Assembly (NCBI GenBank): GCA_028753945.1
Contig: JAPNXP010000001.1
Coordinates: 15,924,501-15,988,500, forward strand
Source of the DNA: Hexactinellida sp. DTS-2022
Lineage: Eukaryota > Porifera > Hexactinellida
Direction of reading: 5' to 3'
Length of the DNA stretch: 64,000 nt
The notes under the pieces were generated by a model. It was given only the letters and a program-made list of their open reading frames with translations. It did not search any database and was not told the origin of the DNA. The position numbers and the translations under genes were made by a program. Positions 48,741-60,376 of this stretch are shown piece after piece. Every line of letters begins with the position of its first letter. The stretch's first letter is position 1.

Positions 48741-51456
48741 TCTAGAGTTTTTCAAAGCTCAACAGCTTCCATCATTAGTCAACACCTCCCACCAAACAGG
48801 TTAGGCGCCACGCTACTGATAAGCCTTAGGCTACTGATCACTTCCGCTACCGTGAACTGGGGTGACTTAGGCCCATGGGTTTTACTTTGGCCTAAGGAAT
48901 AGTAAATTCAGGAAATTATTCAGATCAATCATATACCAAGTATAGACGTAGTTACTCCTTAAGATATGTCAGTGCTCGATATGGAGCAAGCTCTTCCACC
49001 CTGTAAGGAACAATAGCATTTGCTGTTCAAAAATCTAAATACACAAATTTAATAAAGAAAAGTCAAACAAACAAAAGAAATAACAAATAACAATCAATGC
49101 TGTGAGTGACACATGAGAAGATTCCATGAATATAACTGTAGTTGTACTGAGATATGATATTTCAGAGTCTCTGTAGACAGTTATCCTCTCCATATTACAG
49201 ACGGTAATGAGTCCTGATTCCTCTACGAATATTCCAGTTGGATGGAAGATCTGTCCCAACTCAAATCCCTTTTCTGAGAAATTGTTCATAGATGTTAAAA
49301 TTTCTATGAATAATTGTCCATATGTATATGTTAAACACCTTTATAGCACTGTCCCAAAGTCTGATATATAAATTCCTGAAACCATGGGAACCTGTTCTGT
49401 TTGTTGGTATGGTAGAAAATAGGTTTCAATGGGTACTATTTTTGTATCCGAAGAGTGTCTGTGTCCATGAATTTGAGAGTTCCATGGTTTGAGAGTTCCA
49501 ACAAATAAAGTATATTGATTAGCAGTGCAGCAGAATTTGGGTATCAAATGGAAGTTTCGAATTGGATGCGGTGTACATTAATATTTCATTCCATGACAAG
49601 GTATATTTCATGAATGCATCGTGGAATCCTCAAATTCTGTTAGAGAAACAGGTCAGCTGTTTCAAGATAACTCCATCCAAGTGCTTCGAAATCACTAACT
49701 CTGTAGCTTGTGACTAAATGCACCCCTTCACCTACTTATTGTCCTAGTAGTTTGTACAAAGACAGAGCGCTTAGCAGACATAATATCGATTATGTCTTAC
49801 ACATTTACTATTATCTATTACAATGGGAGTTAAGTGAAATAAGATGGAGGGGGTATCCACTACCACTACTAGTACAAAAGTCCTGCGTTCAATTCGTTCA
49901 GTTCAAGTTCAATAAGTTCGTTCGTGAATCTTTAATTCCCCGGTGCACTGTTGTAAAATCGTGATGTGCCGACCGGCCGTAGCCGCTGTCTTGAACAGAG
50001 TTTAGTGATACTGATTTAAAATATTTCCCGCAGGTGTGAACATAGACGGTATGTCGATGTGCACCTCGGTATACGACTTTCGATATCAGTCGAGTCCGCT
50101 TAATAGAGCCACCTCGGGACCAGGTTGTTTTGATCCGATTAAACGGAGAAACCGATTAACCGAAAATATTGTAAGCAAAACTGTAATTCTGCCCTATAAA
50201 TCCTGTGAAATTTTGACCCGATTAAGCGGAGAAACGATTAACCAGTGGCTCTATTAAGCGTAGTTGACTGTATGCTAAATTACCACAATGACGAAGCAAC
50301 TTGCGATATTTTTGTTGTTTACTGTACAAAACTATAAACAGTAGAAAATTGTTACTATTACAAATGCTGTTAAGTGATGTCGTCTGGATCCTATTTCATT
50401 TCCTATCAAATCGGACGATGGATTCGTACTTATTTTCGGTTTAAGATTTTGCTTAGTCATCATATATTCGGAAAATATACGGGATCCTGAAGTGGATTAT
50501 CACTAGTATTTCTCTTGTCAAGTTTCTATTAATACACAATGTGAGAAGACTATATATAATAGAAATAGGGAGCAACTATGGCAAGCAGGATATTATACAG
50601 CCATTTGTAATTACGCTCCTAATCCTTGGTCTGATCCAATTTTCATACGCCTAAATCACAAATTAATGTTACGGTATAGGAGAAGATTTTAAATTTTCGC
50701 GATCCTAAATTAAAATTTTCTCCAAACCATACTCCAAAAGGAGCGTCTCGCGCACCTGGATAATTCCTTGATGGAAAGGGAGGACCACCACGGGATGGCA
50801 AGGGGCCTGTTAGGGCTGACAGGCCGCTCATCAGATGAACCTGACTCTGTCAATAACTATACATATAATGCAAATTTAATATAAACTTGATCGGAAAACT
50901 TTAATTGATTAATTCATTGAATTATATAATGGTTGATAATCTTGTAGCGTTAGAAATTTATTTTTGGAGGAAAAGAACTATAAACATAAAAAAGTAGGGC
51001 AATCTGATAAAATTCTCCAGTTTCCTAGAATGTAGAAAAATATGGAAAAGGAGCCCAATAGAACTCGTTCCAACATCTCTGCTCTTCTTCTTGGGATATG
51101 TGTATAATATCCGCAATAGAATGATATCATAAAACAAAATCCGCCTTGATAAAATTTTCTACCAAGGTGGTCTTTCTTGGGGTTAGCCTTTGACCTTGGG
51201 ATTATGGTAAATAATCCCATCTAGTAGTTAGGAAATATCTAAAAATTCAAATATGGAGGCATAGTTTAAGTCATAATGAAGAAGTAAATACCAAGAAGTA
51301 AATACCAAGAAGTAAATATAGTGAGGTGTATGAAAATATAGTAGACTAGCGCTTTAGGCCTATTGGTTCTAGATAGGTGGTCCAATTGTAGAAATTGTAA
51401 GGATCCCAATATCACTGGATTGATCCCGATATCGCTAGCGAGTTAGGGATCCGAGG
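48741..51456. other. Intergenic; one mariner MITE, otherwise no gene seen
   Basis: Short open frames on both strands show no recognisable domain. A TA-type MITE lies at 50087-50270. 51,280-51,320 has three copies of ACCAAGAAGTAAAT. Confidence 0.5.
50087..50270. mobile_element. Mariner-type MITE
   Basis: Ends CAGTCGAGTCCGCTTAATAG / CTATTAAGCGTAGTTGACTG with adjoining GAGCCAC / GTGGCTC; internal GATTAARCGGAGAAAC repeated. TA-flanked on the right, TAT on the left. Confidence 0.7.
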
Positions 51457-52423
51457 CAGTGATGTGCTCCGTTACTCAGTAACGGTAACGGAGTAACGGT
51501 AACGGGCGTCGCTGAGTAACGGTAACGGAAAAAGTAACGCTAACGGACATCCGTTACTTTTAACTAGTTACCGTTATCTTTAATCAGTTACTCTTCCATT
51601 ACATTACCTAACACTGTTACTCAGGGTTTTTCTTAAGTCCAATCTTGGTGTAAAATTTGCCACCAAGATTTTTTGGAGTTACACCACGATTCGGGTCTGC
51701 CGCAGCCGCTGCAGTGTTGAGTTATACCAAGGCCTCAACCTTAAAAAAACCCTGCGATACTACGTTAAACATATTCCATTGCAGTTACTCGGTTGCTTTT
51801 AATGAGTCACCGTTACATTAAGGTAACGGTAACTAATTAAGGACATACCTAATTTCCGGAACGGAACGGTATGGAACGGTACCATTCCGGAAAATCAAAG
51901 TACCTAAATTACGGAACGGTACCATTCCGGGAAATCTAAGTACCTAAATTCCGGAACGGGATAGCCCCCCAAGGTATTGGTTATTATAGACTTTAGAAAC
52001 ATTTGGTATTGCATCCTGACATACTATTTTGTACTAAATGTTCTAAATGATGAAGATAAATTGAAACAAACTGGAGTAAGCGCGTTTAGGGACCCAGGGG
52101 CCGAAATAGCTAACCTATTGTTTTCTTGTGGTGCCCTAAATCACTAGCGAAATAGGGATCCCGCGTTTTGCATAGAGTGAGTATATTGTTATAGTCTAAT
52201 CAAACTTTAGTTGATCTATACCGCTCAAGTACCTAAATTAACAATGTAAATAAGTTTAAAATAACGGACCCAGGGCTTCACTTAGGGGATGGCTCTCGCC
52301 ATCCCTTGTACCCCCTACCTTACAGCGTGCTTCCGCGCGCGGTCACATCCTCGCCATCCCTTATTCCTGAAAACCATAATTTTGCCATCACTTGAGTCAA
52401 TGTCTAAATGAAACCCTGGTATC

Positions 52424-52608
52424 CAGGCTTTCATCCAGGAAAAATTTCCCGCGGGCCTAGATTAAGTTTGAGCTCGCTCACACGCGCCTAAAATACTCAA
52501 TTTGTATTACGTCTATGGGAGCATCTCTCGATTTTCGCGCGCCTAGAAAAGTTTCTTTTTGAAATTACGCGCCTGGAGGCGCGTCGCATACGCCTGGATG
52601 AAACCCTG
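52424..52608. mobile_element. hAT-type MITE (CAGGCTTTCATCCAG ends)
   Basis: Ends CAGGCTTTCATCCAG / CTGGATGAAACCCTG with exact 8-bp duplication CTGGTATC (52416-52423, 52609-52616). Same family as 23036-23221. Confidence 0.9.
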
Positions 52609-52808
52609 CTGGTATCCCTAACTATACCACCTTGTACTTGTCTACAGTCTACACATCCAACACGTGTCACCTGACTATGTCTTGCTCCAATAATAATATA
52701 ATATTATTAGGGGTCTCTGCCGGGTGCAGCCCCACAAAATATTCAGATCCTTTGACCAGCAACCCGATTTTATTAACCCGCTCCCCGCAGAGGTCTAGTC
52801 CATATCAC

Positions 52809-55688
52809 CAGGGGCGCCGAAACGGGGGTGGAAGGGTGGGTCTTGACCCACCCTAAAATTATTTAGGGTGGGTTTAACCTACCCTATTTATGCTCAATAT
52901 TCTCAATATTATTTAAAAATTACCAAAGTAATTTATGTTAGCTCAAGATAAATTTTCTTTTAGATTTGTTTAATTTAGTCACCATATTGTTTCTTAGTTC
53001 AAATTACAATCGGAATCTATACAAATATGATATGTTATCTATAACACCTCTCAAAGTATCGAATTAGTGTTTATATATAATTTTTCTTTGTTATTCTTTA
53101 AAAGTTCAAATTGTATTTTAACTCAAGTTACTAATCTGAATTATTTGATAAAAGCTAGATTTGTTGGAGATGAAAAGGCTGAATACTTACTGGGAAAGCC
53201 AACCAAAAAGAATTATTACTAAAAGCGAAGATTGTCTTCCGCTTCAGAGTAATAATCAACAGACTCTTTGCATGTCTTCCTCAACACCATTAGCAGAAAG
53301 TCTGTGTTCTAATCAAGAAGCCTCGGATCTCGATGTTACTTCCATTTCATCATTACCTAATTTTGAATTACATGAAGATTCGAATCTACCAATTGATGGT
53401 AAAGTCTTGAACAAAACACCAGGAAATTATTCCATTAAGTTTACTTGGTTTCAGTATATTTCGGGTGAAAAGGGTCAACCCTTTGGCGGTTGTAAAATAT
53501 GTATGTGGGCCATCAAAGAAGATAAACTACCACATAATAGTAGGATTAACAAGACGGTGATCCAATCTACTTTCTGTATAGGAAAGTTTGTTGGTTGGAA
53601 GAATGCTTACACTAAGCTTCCTCGTCATGAGCGTTCAGAGATCCATCTCCTTTCCCAAAATGCTTGGGATAGTATGGAATGTAATCTCTCTATAAAAGCT
53701 AAATTAAGCTCGCAATATAATAACCAATTAATCCAGAATACTTCGATATATAGGGAGGTCATCAGGAACCTAAGATGGCTAGTAACTCAAGGCCTCGCAA
53801 TACGTGGTAAAACAGATGAATCGTCAAATTTTCACAGCCTACTTAAAATGTCTTCTGCAAATTTCAAGCCACTTAAATCTTGGATGAGCGGAGTAACTAA
53901 TCCTTCCCGTAGGTGGTTGGGCCATGAGGTGGAGAATGAGTTGATTGAAATTATGGGAGACACAATCGTCACCATGATAGTAGAGAATATTCAAAAGTCC
54001 CATTTCTTTGGGATAATGATAGACGAGACTGCAGACAAGAGCAATATTGAACAAGCATGCCTTTCAATCAGACATGTGAATCCTGAAACTTATGAAATAT
54101 ATGAAGACTTTGTGGATATATCTGCAGTTCACAGTACCACAGGCGCGGCACTCTTTGACAACTTAATTACTACTTTGAGTCGCCTCTCTCTTCGTATTGA
54201 AGACTGCAGAGGCCAAGGATATGATGGTGCAGCAGCAATGAGTTCTATCAAGGTTGGACTCAGGGCTCGACTACAATCAGTCGTTAAAACTGCAGTATAT
54301 ACTCATTGCTTTGCACATCGGCTTAATTTGTGTTTAAAAGATGGGATCGCATTAATAAATCAACCTGGGCTCAAAAGTGAATTAGAGGGTGCCTTTGAAA
54401 CAATTAGGCGCATATCGAACTTTGTGAGAGATAGCCCTCAAAGGATGGCTGCTCTACAAAACTTCATAGACGAGTCCCCAACTATAGCTTCTGCTCGCCT
54501 TCGTCCCATTTGTCCAACACGTTGGAGTTTGAGATCAACAGCCACAGATTCACTCTTGAAAGCATATGAACCTTGTCTAGACTGGCTAGAGAGTTGTAAA
54601 GATAATATGACGCTCAACGTCTCCTTCCGTTCCAATGCCAAATCACTCTTATCTAACATGGAGAATTTCACCTTTTACTTTTGTCTTAGATTGTTTTCTA
54701 AAGTTTTTTCTCTTACAACACCAATTCATCTAAAATTACAAAACAAGGAGTGCACAATATCCAGAGCACGTGACATGGTAGTTGGTGTGAAATTAATCCT
54801 TATTTCATGGTTATCTGAAAGCAATGCAGTTAATTACTTTTCAGACTGTTTCGAAGAGTCTAAACGTCTTAGATTAGATTCCCCTAGTGTGCCCCGCTCA
54901 GCTTCGCATGGTCGCCGCCGCTCAACTTCAAATTGGGAATATATAGGAGAGCAAATGGATGCTGTCACTGAATTCCACAGTAATATATATAAATCCTTTA
55001 TTTCTTCCATCGTTCAGTCGCTTGAAAAAAGATTCGAAAGTGATGGTTTCTCAACTGCTTGTAAAGTTGAAAACGTGCTATTGGGTAAATATTCAGCAGA
55101 AGATATTATAATTATTCAGGATTTGTACAAAACAGATATAGTATCATCCAGGATTCTGTCTGAATTGAATACTTTTCACCAATACGCGAAGAGCATTCAG
55201 AAAACTCTTAACAATATCAATGATGTTAAAATACTACTTGTCAAGGATAACAACGCAGCATGGTGTCCTCAGATAGCCATTTTACTCCGTATCCTCTTGA
55301 CGATGCCGGTTACATCGGTCGAATGTGAGAGGAATTTTTCAGCCTTGAATCGATTAAAAACTGTGTTAAGGACAACAATGGGCCATAATCGGATGCGTTC
55401 TCTTATGATTGGACACATTCATAAAGAAATTCTTAATACTATCCCAGTAGATGTTCTCATGAAGAAATTTATTAAAGCAAATAAGCAACGAGAATTGACT
55501 TTCGCAGATCCAGGAACGTAATATTTATTTCTGTGATATAGTATTTTTGAGTTATGAAGAGTAGATACTAGACTAACTAGACAGTAAATTAGTAAACTTA
55601 AATTTGATTTTAAAAATAATTATATTGGGCGGCCGAAATATGTATACCAAGTGACCCACCCTGATATGAATGAGTTCCGGCGCCCCTG
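52809..55688 (+). mobile_element. hAT transposon, apparently complete
   Basis: 2,880 bp. Ends CAGGGGCGCCGAAAC / GTTCCGGCGCCCCTG, with GACCCACCCT subterminal repeats on both sides, and exact 8-bp duplication CATATCAC (52801-52808, 55689-55696). It carries one undamaged transposase gene. Innermost layer of the nest. Confidence 0.93.
53161..55521 (+). CDS. hAT transposase (ZMYM/TTF-finger type)
   Basis: 786-codon open frame filling most of the element. About 92-165 is a TTF-type zinc-finger-like region (FTWFQYISGEKG, GCKIC, FVGWKNA, HERSEIH). The RNase H-like core follows: FFGIMIDETAD with D288, then CRGQGYDGAAAM with D355, then CFAHRLNLCLK, CPTRWSLRS, and the C-terminal dimerisation region VECERNFSALNRLKT with the likely catalytic Glu (about 722) and LRTTMGHNRMRSLM. 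This is the domain order of hAT transposases with DUF4371-like cores, as in animal ZMYM1-like proteins. The start codon is not certain: an in-frame M at residue 4 is an alternative. No disabling change seen; probably recent. Confidence 0.92.
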   Translation: MLEMKRLNTYWESQPKRIITKSEDCLPLQSNNQQTLCMSSSTPLAESLCSNQEASDLDVTSISSLPNFELHEDSNLPIDGKVLNKTPGNYSIKFTWFQYISGEKGQPFGGCKICMWAIKEDKLPHNSRINKTVIQSTFCIGKFVGWKNAYTKLPRHERSEIHLLSQNAWDSMECNLSIKAKLSSQYNNQLIQNTSIYREVIRNLRWLVTQGLAIRGKTDESSNFHSLLKMSSANFKPLKSWMSGVTNPSRRWLGHEVENELIEIMGDTIVTMIVENIQKSHFFGIMIDETADKSNIEQACLSIRHVNPETYEIYEDFVDISAVHSTTGAALFDNLITTLSRLSLRIEDCRGQGYDGAAAMSSIKVGLRARLQSVVKTAVYTHCFAHRLNLCLKDGIALINQPGLKSELEGAFETIRRISNFVRDSPQRMAALQNFIDESPTIASARLRPICPTRWSLRSTATDSLLKAYEPCLDWLESCKDNMTLNVSFRSNAKSLLSNMENFTFYFCLRLFSKVFSLTTPIHLKLQNKECTISRARDMVVGVKLILISWLSESNAVNYFSDCFEESKRLRLDSPSVPRSASHGRRRSTSNWEYIGEQMDAVTEFHSNIYKSFISSIVQSLEKRFESDGFSTACKVENVLLGKYSAEDIIIIQDLYKTDIVSSRILSELNTFHQYAKSIQKTLNNINDVKILLVKDNNAAWCPQIAILLRILLTMPVTSVECERNFSALNRLKTVLRTTMGHNRMRSLMIGHIHKEILNTIPVDVLMKKFIKANKQRELTFADPGT

Positions 55689-56313
55689 CATATCACTGGA
55701 TTGATTCCTACATTTAACGATTTGGACTAAGCGGACCCTGAAACGCTAGTGATTTAGGGCTGAGGGTAAAGAAATAAAAATAGGAATTTAGACGGGAAAG
55801 GAAGGTTGGAAATTGGAATCACATCAATCACTATTTTGGTTTACTCGGGGTCTCGGTAGGGTATCGTATCCACGGGATTGCAGATATCTTTCGATAGAGG
55901 TTTAACTGAAAGGGAGGTATCTTTACTGGAAATTAGGGATCAAAATTAACTGAATCGAAAATTCCGGAAAATAGGCATTTAAATTTCCGGAATAATTTTG
56001 TTCCGGAAATTAGGCATTTATAATTTCCGGAATCGAATATTCCGGAAAATAGGCATTTGAATTTCCGGAATAATTTCGTTCCGGAAATTAGGTATTCATA
56101 TTTTCCGGAACCGTTCCGCGCAATTCCGTAATTTAGGTACTTTGATTTTCCGGAATGGTACCGTTCCATACCGTCCCGTTCCGGAAATTAGGTATGTCCC
56201 TAATTAAGGTTAAACGGAGTAACTGAACAAAAGTAACGGAGTAACGGTAACGGGAGATATAAAGTAACGGAGTAATGGAAGATTTAGTAACGGAGCACAT
56301 TACTGATCCGAGG

Positions 56314-58237
56314 GAGCACTATCTCGCTAGCGTTTGGGGGCCAAGGACCCAAACGTTGGGTCCCTAAACACGCATACAGCGGTCTTAGTCATTTCAAATA
56401 TCACTGAACATGGTTATTATAATATTTTGAGTACAACTATAGTATTGTAACGGATATACACTTTATAAAGACGAGTCTTTCTTAATGAACCATAATACAC
56501 AATAAAAAAGACGAGTCTTTCAATATGCACATAATATTCTTGTACAATACTATAGTTGTACCGGATATACTATGTCTTCAAGTAGATTGGAAGCCTATTT
56601 GGGCACAATAAATAGTATTTAATCAGGAAATTAATAATCCTGAATTTTTTCTAAAATTTATTCGCGTTAATTTCATGTATTAGAAAATGTTCAGCTCCAA
56701 TTCGCGATAATTTCATGGCGCGTTAATTTCCTATAATAAGGTAATAGGTGATGAATCAACATTTTTCTGTGTAGGTTGGGTGTTGACCCAACGCTATCGC
56801 GCAAATTCGAAAATATTCGAAATATCGAATTGTCAATATTGCAAAACACATTTTTTGACGATGTCATGATGACTTCGAGGTGTTAAAATTTAAAAGGTGT
56901 TACGCGCCATAAGGAACAATTAGTGAACTGGAAGTTTGTTTCTATCTTGTATCATCATTAAAGATATTTCACTAATTAGTATTAATAATTAATAATCCGG
57001 TACAATACTATAGTTTTACCACATCTGAAATATGTAGCTCGGGAGTTTGTCCATCCATTGTATAATTTTGCTAAATAGCAGGAAATTAAGGTCATGGAAA
57101 TTAACTTTCCATGAAATTATCGCGAGGAAATTAACGCGATTTGGAGAAATTCGCGTTAATTTCATGGCGCGTTAATTGCCTATAATAAGGTATATTCATA
57201 CTGAATAACTGAAATTAGGATATCTCTGAAATAATGTGGGTTAGAGAGAAACTTCCAACACACTAAGGGCTGTTACCTCCGAAACATTTTTCCGAAAAGG
57301 TTTACCATCTTTATAGTGATGATGACAAGACAAAAACATCTAAATTGCACTATCAACCGACCCACGACCAAGTATAACGCCTCCAGAGGAAACATGCTAT
57401 CGGCACAACTTTTATTTTATATTTTTATTGTTGTTTACAGAAATAGGTAAACAAATTAATTAATGAAGATTATGAACCTAGAAGCTAGTTTCAAACGGGG
57501 ATTATATATAAACAATTATGCTGATTACGAATTTAAAGTCTACAGTTATCCGTCGCGAAACGACCGAGACCAAATATATTTCGTATATATTTATGAATAT
57601 ACTACACGTATCTAGATTATTAACGCTACCTACGACTACTTGAGAATGCTTGTGATGGGTAAAAAAAAAGGACTTGACGGACTCAATTCAATTAGTGCTT
57701 CAGTTCCTATAACATACTATATAGTAATTATTTTATAAAAAAAATCATAGATTTTCAAAATAGTTTTGACACAAATATGTAAATACATACTTTCCGTTGC
57801 TATAGTAACTAAGCAAGAGATTTTCCTAGTAGAAAATGACGAGAGCATGAATTACTTTGCTTTTAACTCGCAACGCGTCAAATCAATATGCGTTCGATAC
57901 GGGTACCCGCCAAAATCTCCAATTTTGTCAAAATTAATTTAGTTAATTAGAATATTAATATATTAGGTCCAATTACGTATGGAATTTGTACTTTTTTGGG
58001 ATTCTTGGCCTTATAACAATTTGAATTAATAAAAAAGTTAGAAAACGCTCTGCTATTGTTTTACATATATATGTATACTACATAACCCCCAAATTTATAG
58101 TTTCTATTATAAATACTTTCGGAGTTCACTAGATTCTCTCATATTCAGTATTGCAATAAATTTATTTGGAGATAATGAGGAAGAAAGACAAATTCAAGAC
58201 AAATACATGCAATCTAAGGTTACTAACACAAATATAT
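56314..58237. other. Intergenic with MITE fragments
   Basis: About 56,430-56,570 is a small palindrome (GTACAACTATAGTATTGTA / TACAATACTATAGTTGTAC, with AAGACGAGTCTTTC twice). 56,690-56,750 and 57,120-57,195 share TTCGCG.TAATTTCATGGCGCGTTAATT..CTATAATAAGGTA in direct orientation. 57,420-57,610 is an inverted partial copy of the 28.3-29.7 kb repeat. No gene recognised. Confidence 0.5.
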
Positions 58238-59124
58238 CTAAGGATCTTGCTCTTCACAGTCGAAACACTGGAATGGTTCATCTCCTACTTCCTTCAGGGT
58301 CACTTTCATGCACCTAGCGTGATACCACTGGTCGCAGAATTCGCAAAACACCCAGTCATCGGTCTTCCGCTTTCTTCCGATCGGACAATTTCGCAACTGG
58401 CACTCTTCGCAAACGGTGTCTGATCCGTCACCAGTGGACGCTTTTGCAACGGCTTTCTTCGCAGGGGTACTCGATGAAGCTTCACTACCAAAGGCTTTGG
58501 ACTTATACTTTGCCCCAGCCTTTTCCCGCCTGCGTCTGGAAGATTCTGCGGTCAGAAACTGGGACTGGAGTAACCTTCGTCTCCTCTTCTGGGTTTCAGA
58601 GACAGCTTTGATACGACACCGGTTGCGTTCTTTGTCCTTTCTCGCGAAATAGAGCAAGGTCTTATGTGAACAGGCTACTCCTAAGTTGGTAAGCACGCTA
58701 GCCAGAGACATAGAGCCCTCGTTGAAAGTGGTGACCGCCAGCGCTGCAGAGGCTTGGAGGGACTTCTGGCCGACACGCTTGATTTTCGGCGCGTTATGCC
58801 ATAGGACGGAGTGCAGAGATTCATTCGCGTTCTGCGTCTTGCCAAGGGTTACGGCGGAACATAAAGCAATGCTCGCGAACTTCTGAAAGACATCCAAGAG
58901 GCGAGCCAGTTCTGGTGCCGTGAGGTATGGGGCCCGGAGATTCACCGGTGAAATTGTGTCGTCATCCTTTACTTCAGCAATATTCTTCCCCATATAGCAC
59001 CACGAATCTCTGGTATGAGGACAGTTATCATGGTTCTCAACAAGGTGATCGGCAAGGACGTAGAGAGCTTTCTGTATTTCTTCAGGACTCTTTCCCCTGT
59101 TCTGTACAATAACCAGCCCACTGG
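58238..59124 (-). pseudogene. MULE transposase C-terminal fragment with PHD finger
   Basis: An open frame on the minus strand without its N-terminus. The upstream part reads HDNCPHTRDSWCYMGK, then GKTQNANESLHSVLWHNAPK and FNEGSM, the signature of the animal Mutator-like (MULE) transposase domain that ends many repeat-derived proteins. After a Lys/Arg-rich linker with AKYKSK and STPAKKA comes a PHD finger: CEEC, CEFC, HARC and CFDC in C4HC3 spacing with DxWVFCEFCDQWYHARC. PHD fingers usually read histone tails, so the protein may target chromatin marks. No start codon of a full transposase, no catalytic acids and no terminal repeats are seen, so this is a truncated copy. Its codon use and GC are higher than the surroundings. 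Confidence 0.75.
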
Positions 59125-60121
59125 TTGGAGTTTATGACTAGTTATGTGGCCAAAAAATTCAAATATGATAAATCTGATTTTGCCAGTTTCTTAGGAATTG
59201 GCAGAGGTGTCTATAAACAAAAAGTTAACTTTAGAACAAAAGATTTTTTTTTCTGGAAAAATGGGAAAATAGTAGTCGTAGGTAGCGTTAAATCTCGATT
59301 TTTGTTTGTGTTTGTGTGTGTGTTTGCCCGGATTGTATTAAGTGATGGGGGAATAGGATCCGCATTTATAATTTTGATAGAAACTAACTTCCAAATGTTA
59401 ATATTTGGTAAACAAGTATGCTGAACACGAATTTCGCGTTTAAAAATTTATAATATGAATATTTGTTGTTGTTCAGTTTACACAAAATAGGTAAACAAAT
59501 TAATGAAATTCAAAATCAACCTAGAAGATTGCTTTCAACGGGTATTATAGGTAAACAAGTATGCTGGACACCAATTTCGCATTTCTAAAGTTATAATGTG
59601 TGTCAAAGTAATTTTTGAATTACTAATATGATCAAACACCCCTTCGTATTGAGTCTTTACTAGTAAATCAGCAATGCGAGGAGAAGTTTTGAATAGGGAA
59701 ACTCGCATGTCGTGAGAAATAACCAGCCGGTTACGATAATTTTTTTAATTTGTACCAAGGTAGATTTAGCAATGCTCAATATTCACACCACTCCCTGTCC
59801 CGTACACCCCGAGCCTTGCTCCGACCACCCCAAGGGGTCCATGCACCCCAGGTTGGGAACCACTGTACTAGGGTATGCTCGCCCTTGTAATATTAGTAGC
59901 CTATTCTCAACGTCCAAAGTTCTGGGATATCGGAGAGAGTTCTGATTACCTAATTATTATCAGTAAACTCTTTGGACTTTTAACCAGTATTTTAATGCAA
60001 ATGGTTTGAGTACTTAATTCCTTAATTTTGGAAACTAAACCAACCCGAAAAGGGAGTTCTAATCCTGCAATATATAAATCAGAAACCTATCAATACATTA
60101 TAATTAAATAATAAATCTAAC
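59125..60121. other. Intergenic; inverted interspersed repeat and a hAT MITE end
   Basis: 59,270-59,600 is an inverted copy of the 28.3-29.7 kb repeat, with a (GT)n run, CCGGATTGTATTAAGTGATGG and GGTAAACAAGTATGCTG. 59,853-59,867 GGTTGGGAACCACTG is a hAT-type right end without a visible left end. Confidence 0.5.
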
Positions 60122-60376
60122 ATGACCCAAAATACTATAAGAGAAATCGATTATATTATTGTTGGTGCAGGTATAACCGGATTATACTGCGCATATAAAA
60201 TGGCACAAAAAGTAACAAATAGTATTACTGTTCTAGAGAAATCCGACCGCGTGGGTGGGAACCTAAAGAGTGAGTTTGTAACAATTAACGGTCATACTAT
60301 AGTGCAAGAAGAAGGAGGAATGCGATTTTATCCAAATAATCGTGTCTACAACTTGTCAGAAGAACTAGGTCTAGGA

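Larger units (their letters stand above)
51841..56199. mobile_element. hAT-type element, second layer (GGACATACCTAATTTCCGG ends)
   Basis: Ends GGACATACCTAATTTCCGG / CCGGAAATTAGGTATGTCC with exact 8-bp duplication CTAATTAA (51833-51840, 56200-56207). Subterminal arrays of TTCCGGAACGG variants. It contains the 52424 MITE and the autonomous-looking hAT element. Confidence 0.85.
51457..56305. mobile_element. hAT-type element, outer layer (CAGTGATGTGCTCCG ends)
   Basis: Ends CAGTGATGTGCTCCGTTACT / AGTAACGGAGCACATTACTG with exact 8-bp duplication ATCCGAGG (51449-51456, 56306-56313). Both subterminal regions are arrays of CGGTAACGGAGTAA. Everything from 51841 to 56199 is a later insertion, so the element itself is about 0.5 kb. 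Confidence 0.88.

Noticed and set aside
49035-49964. Several 60-84 codon open frames near 49-50 kb
   Set aside because: No domain, signal or neighbour supports them, and such lengths are expected by chance.
50740-50850. A third hammerhead-like site (CTGATGAG followed by a GGCCTGT...ACAGGCC stem on the minus strand)
   Set aside because: The required GAAA after stem II is missing and no stem III forms, so the match is partial and probably chance.
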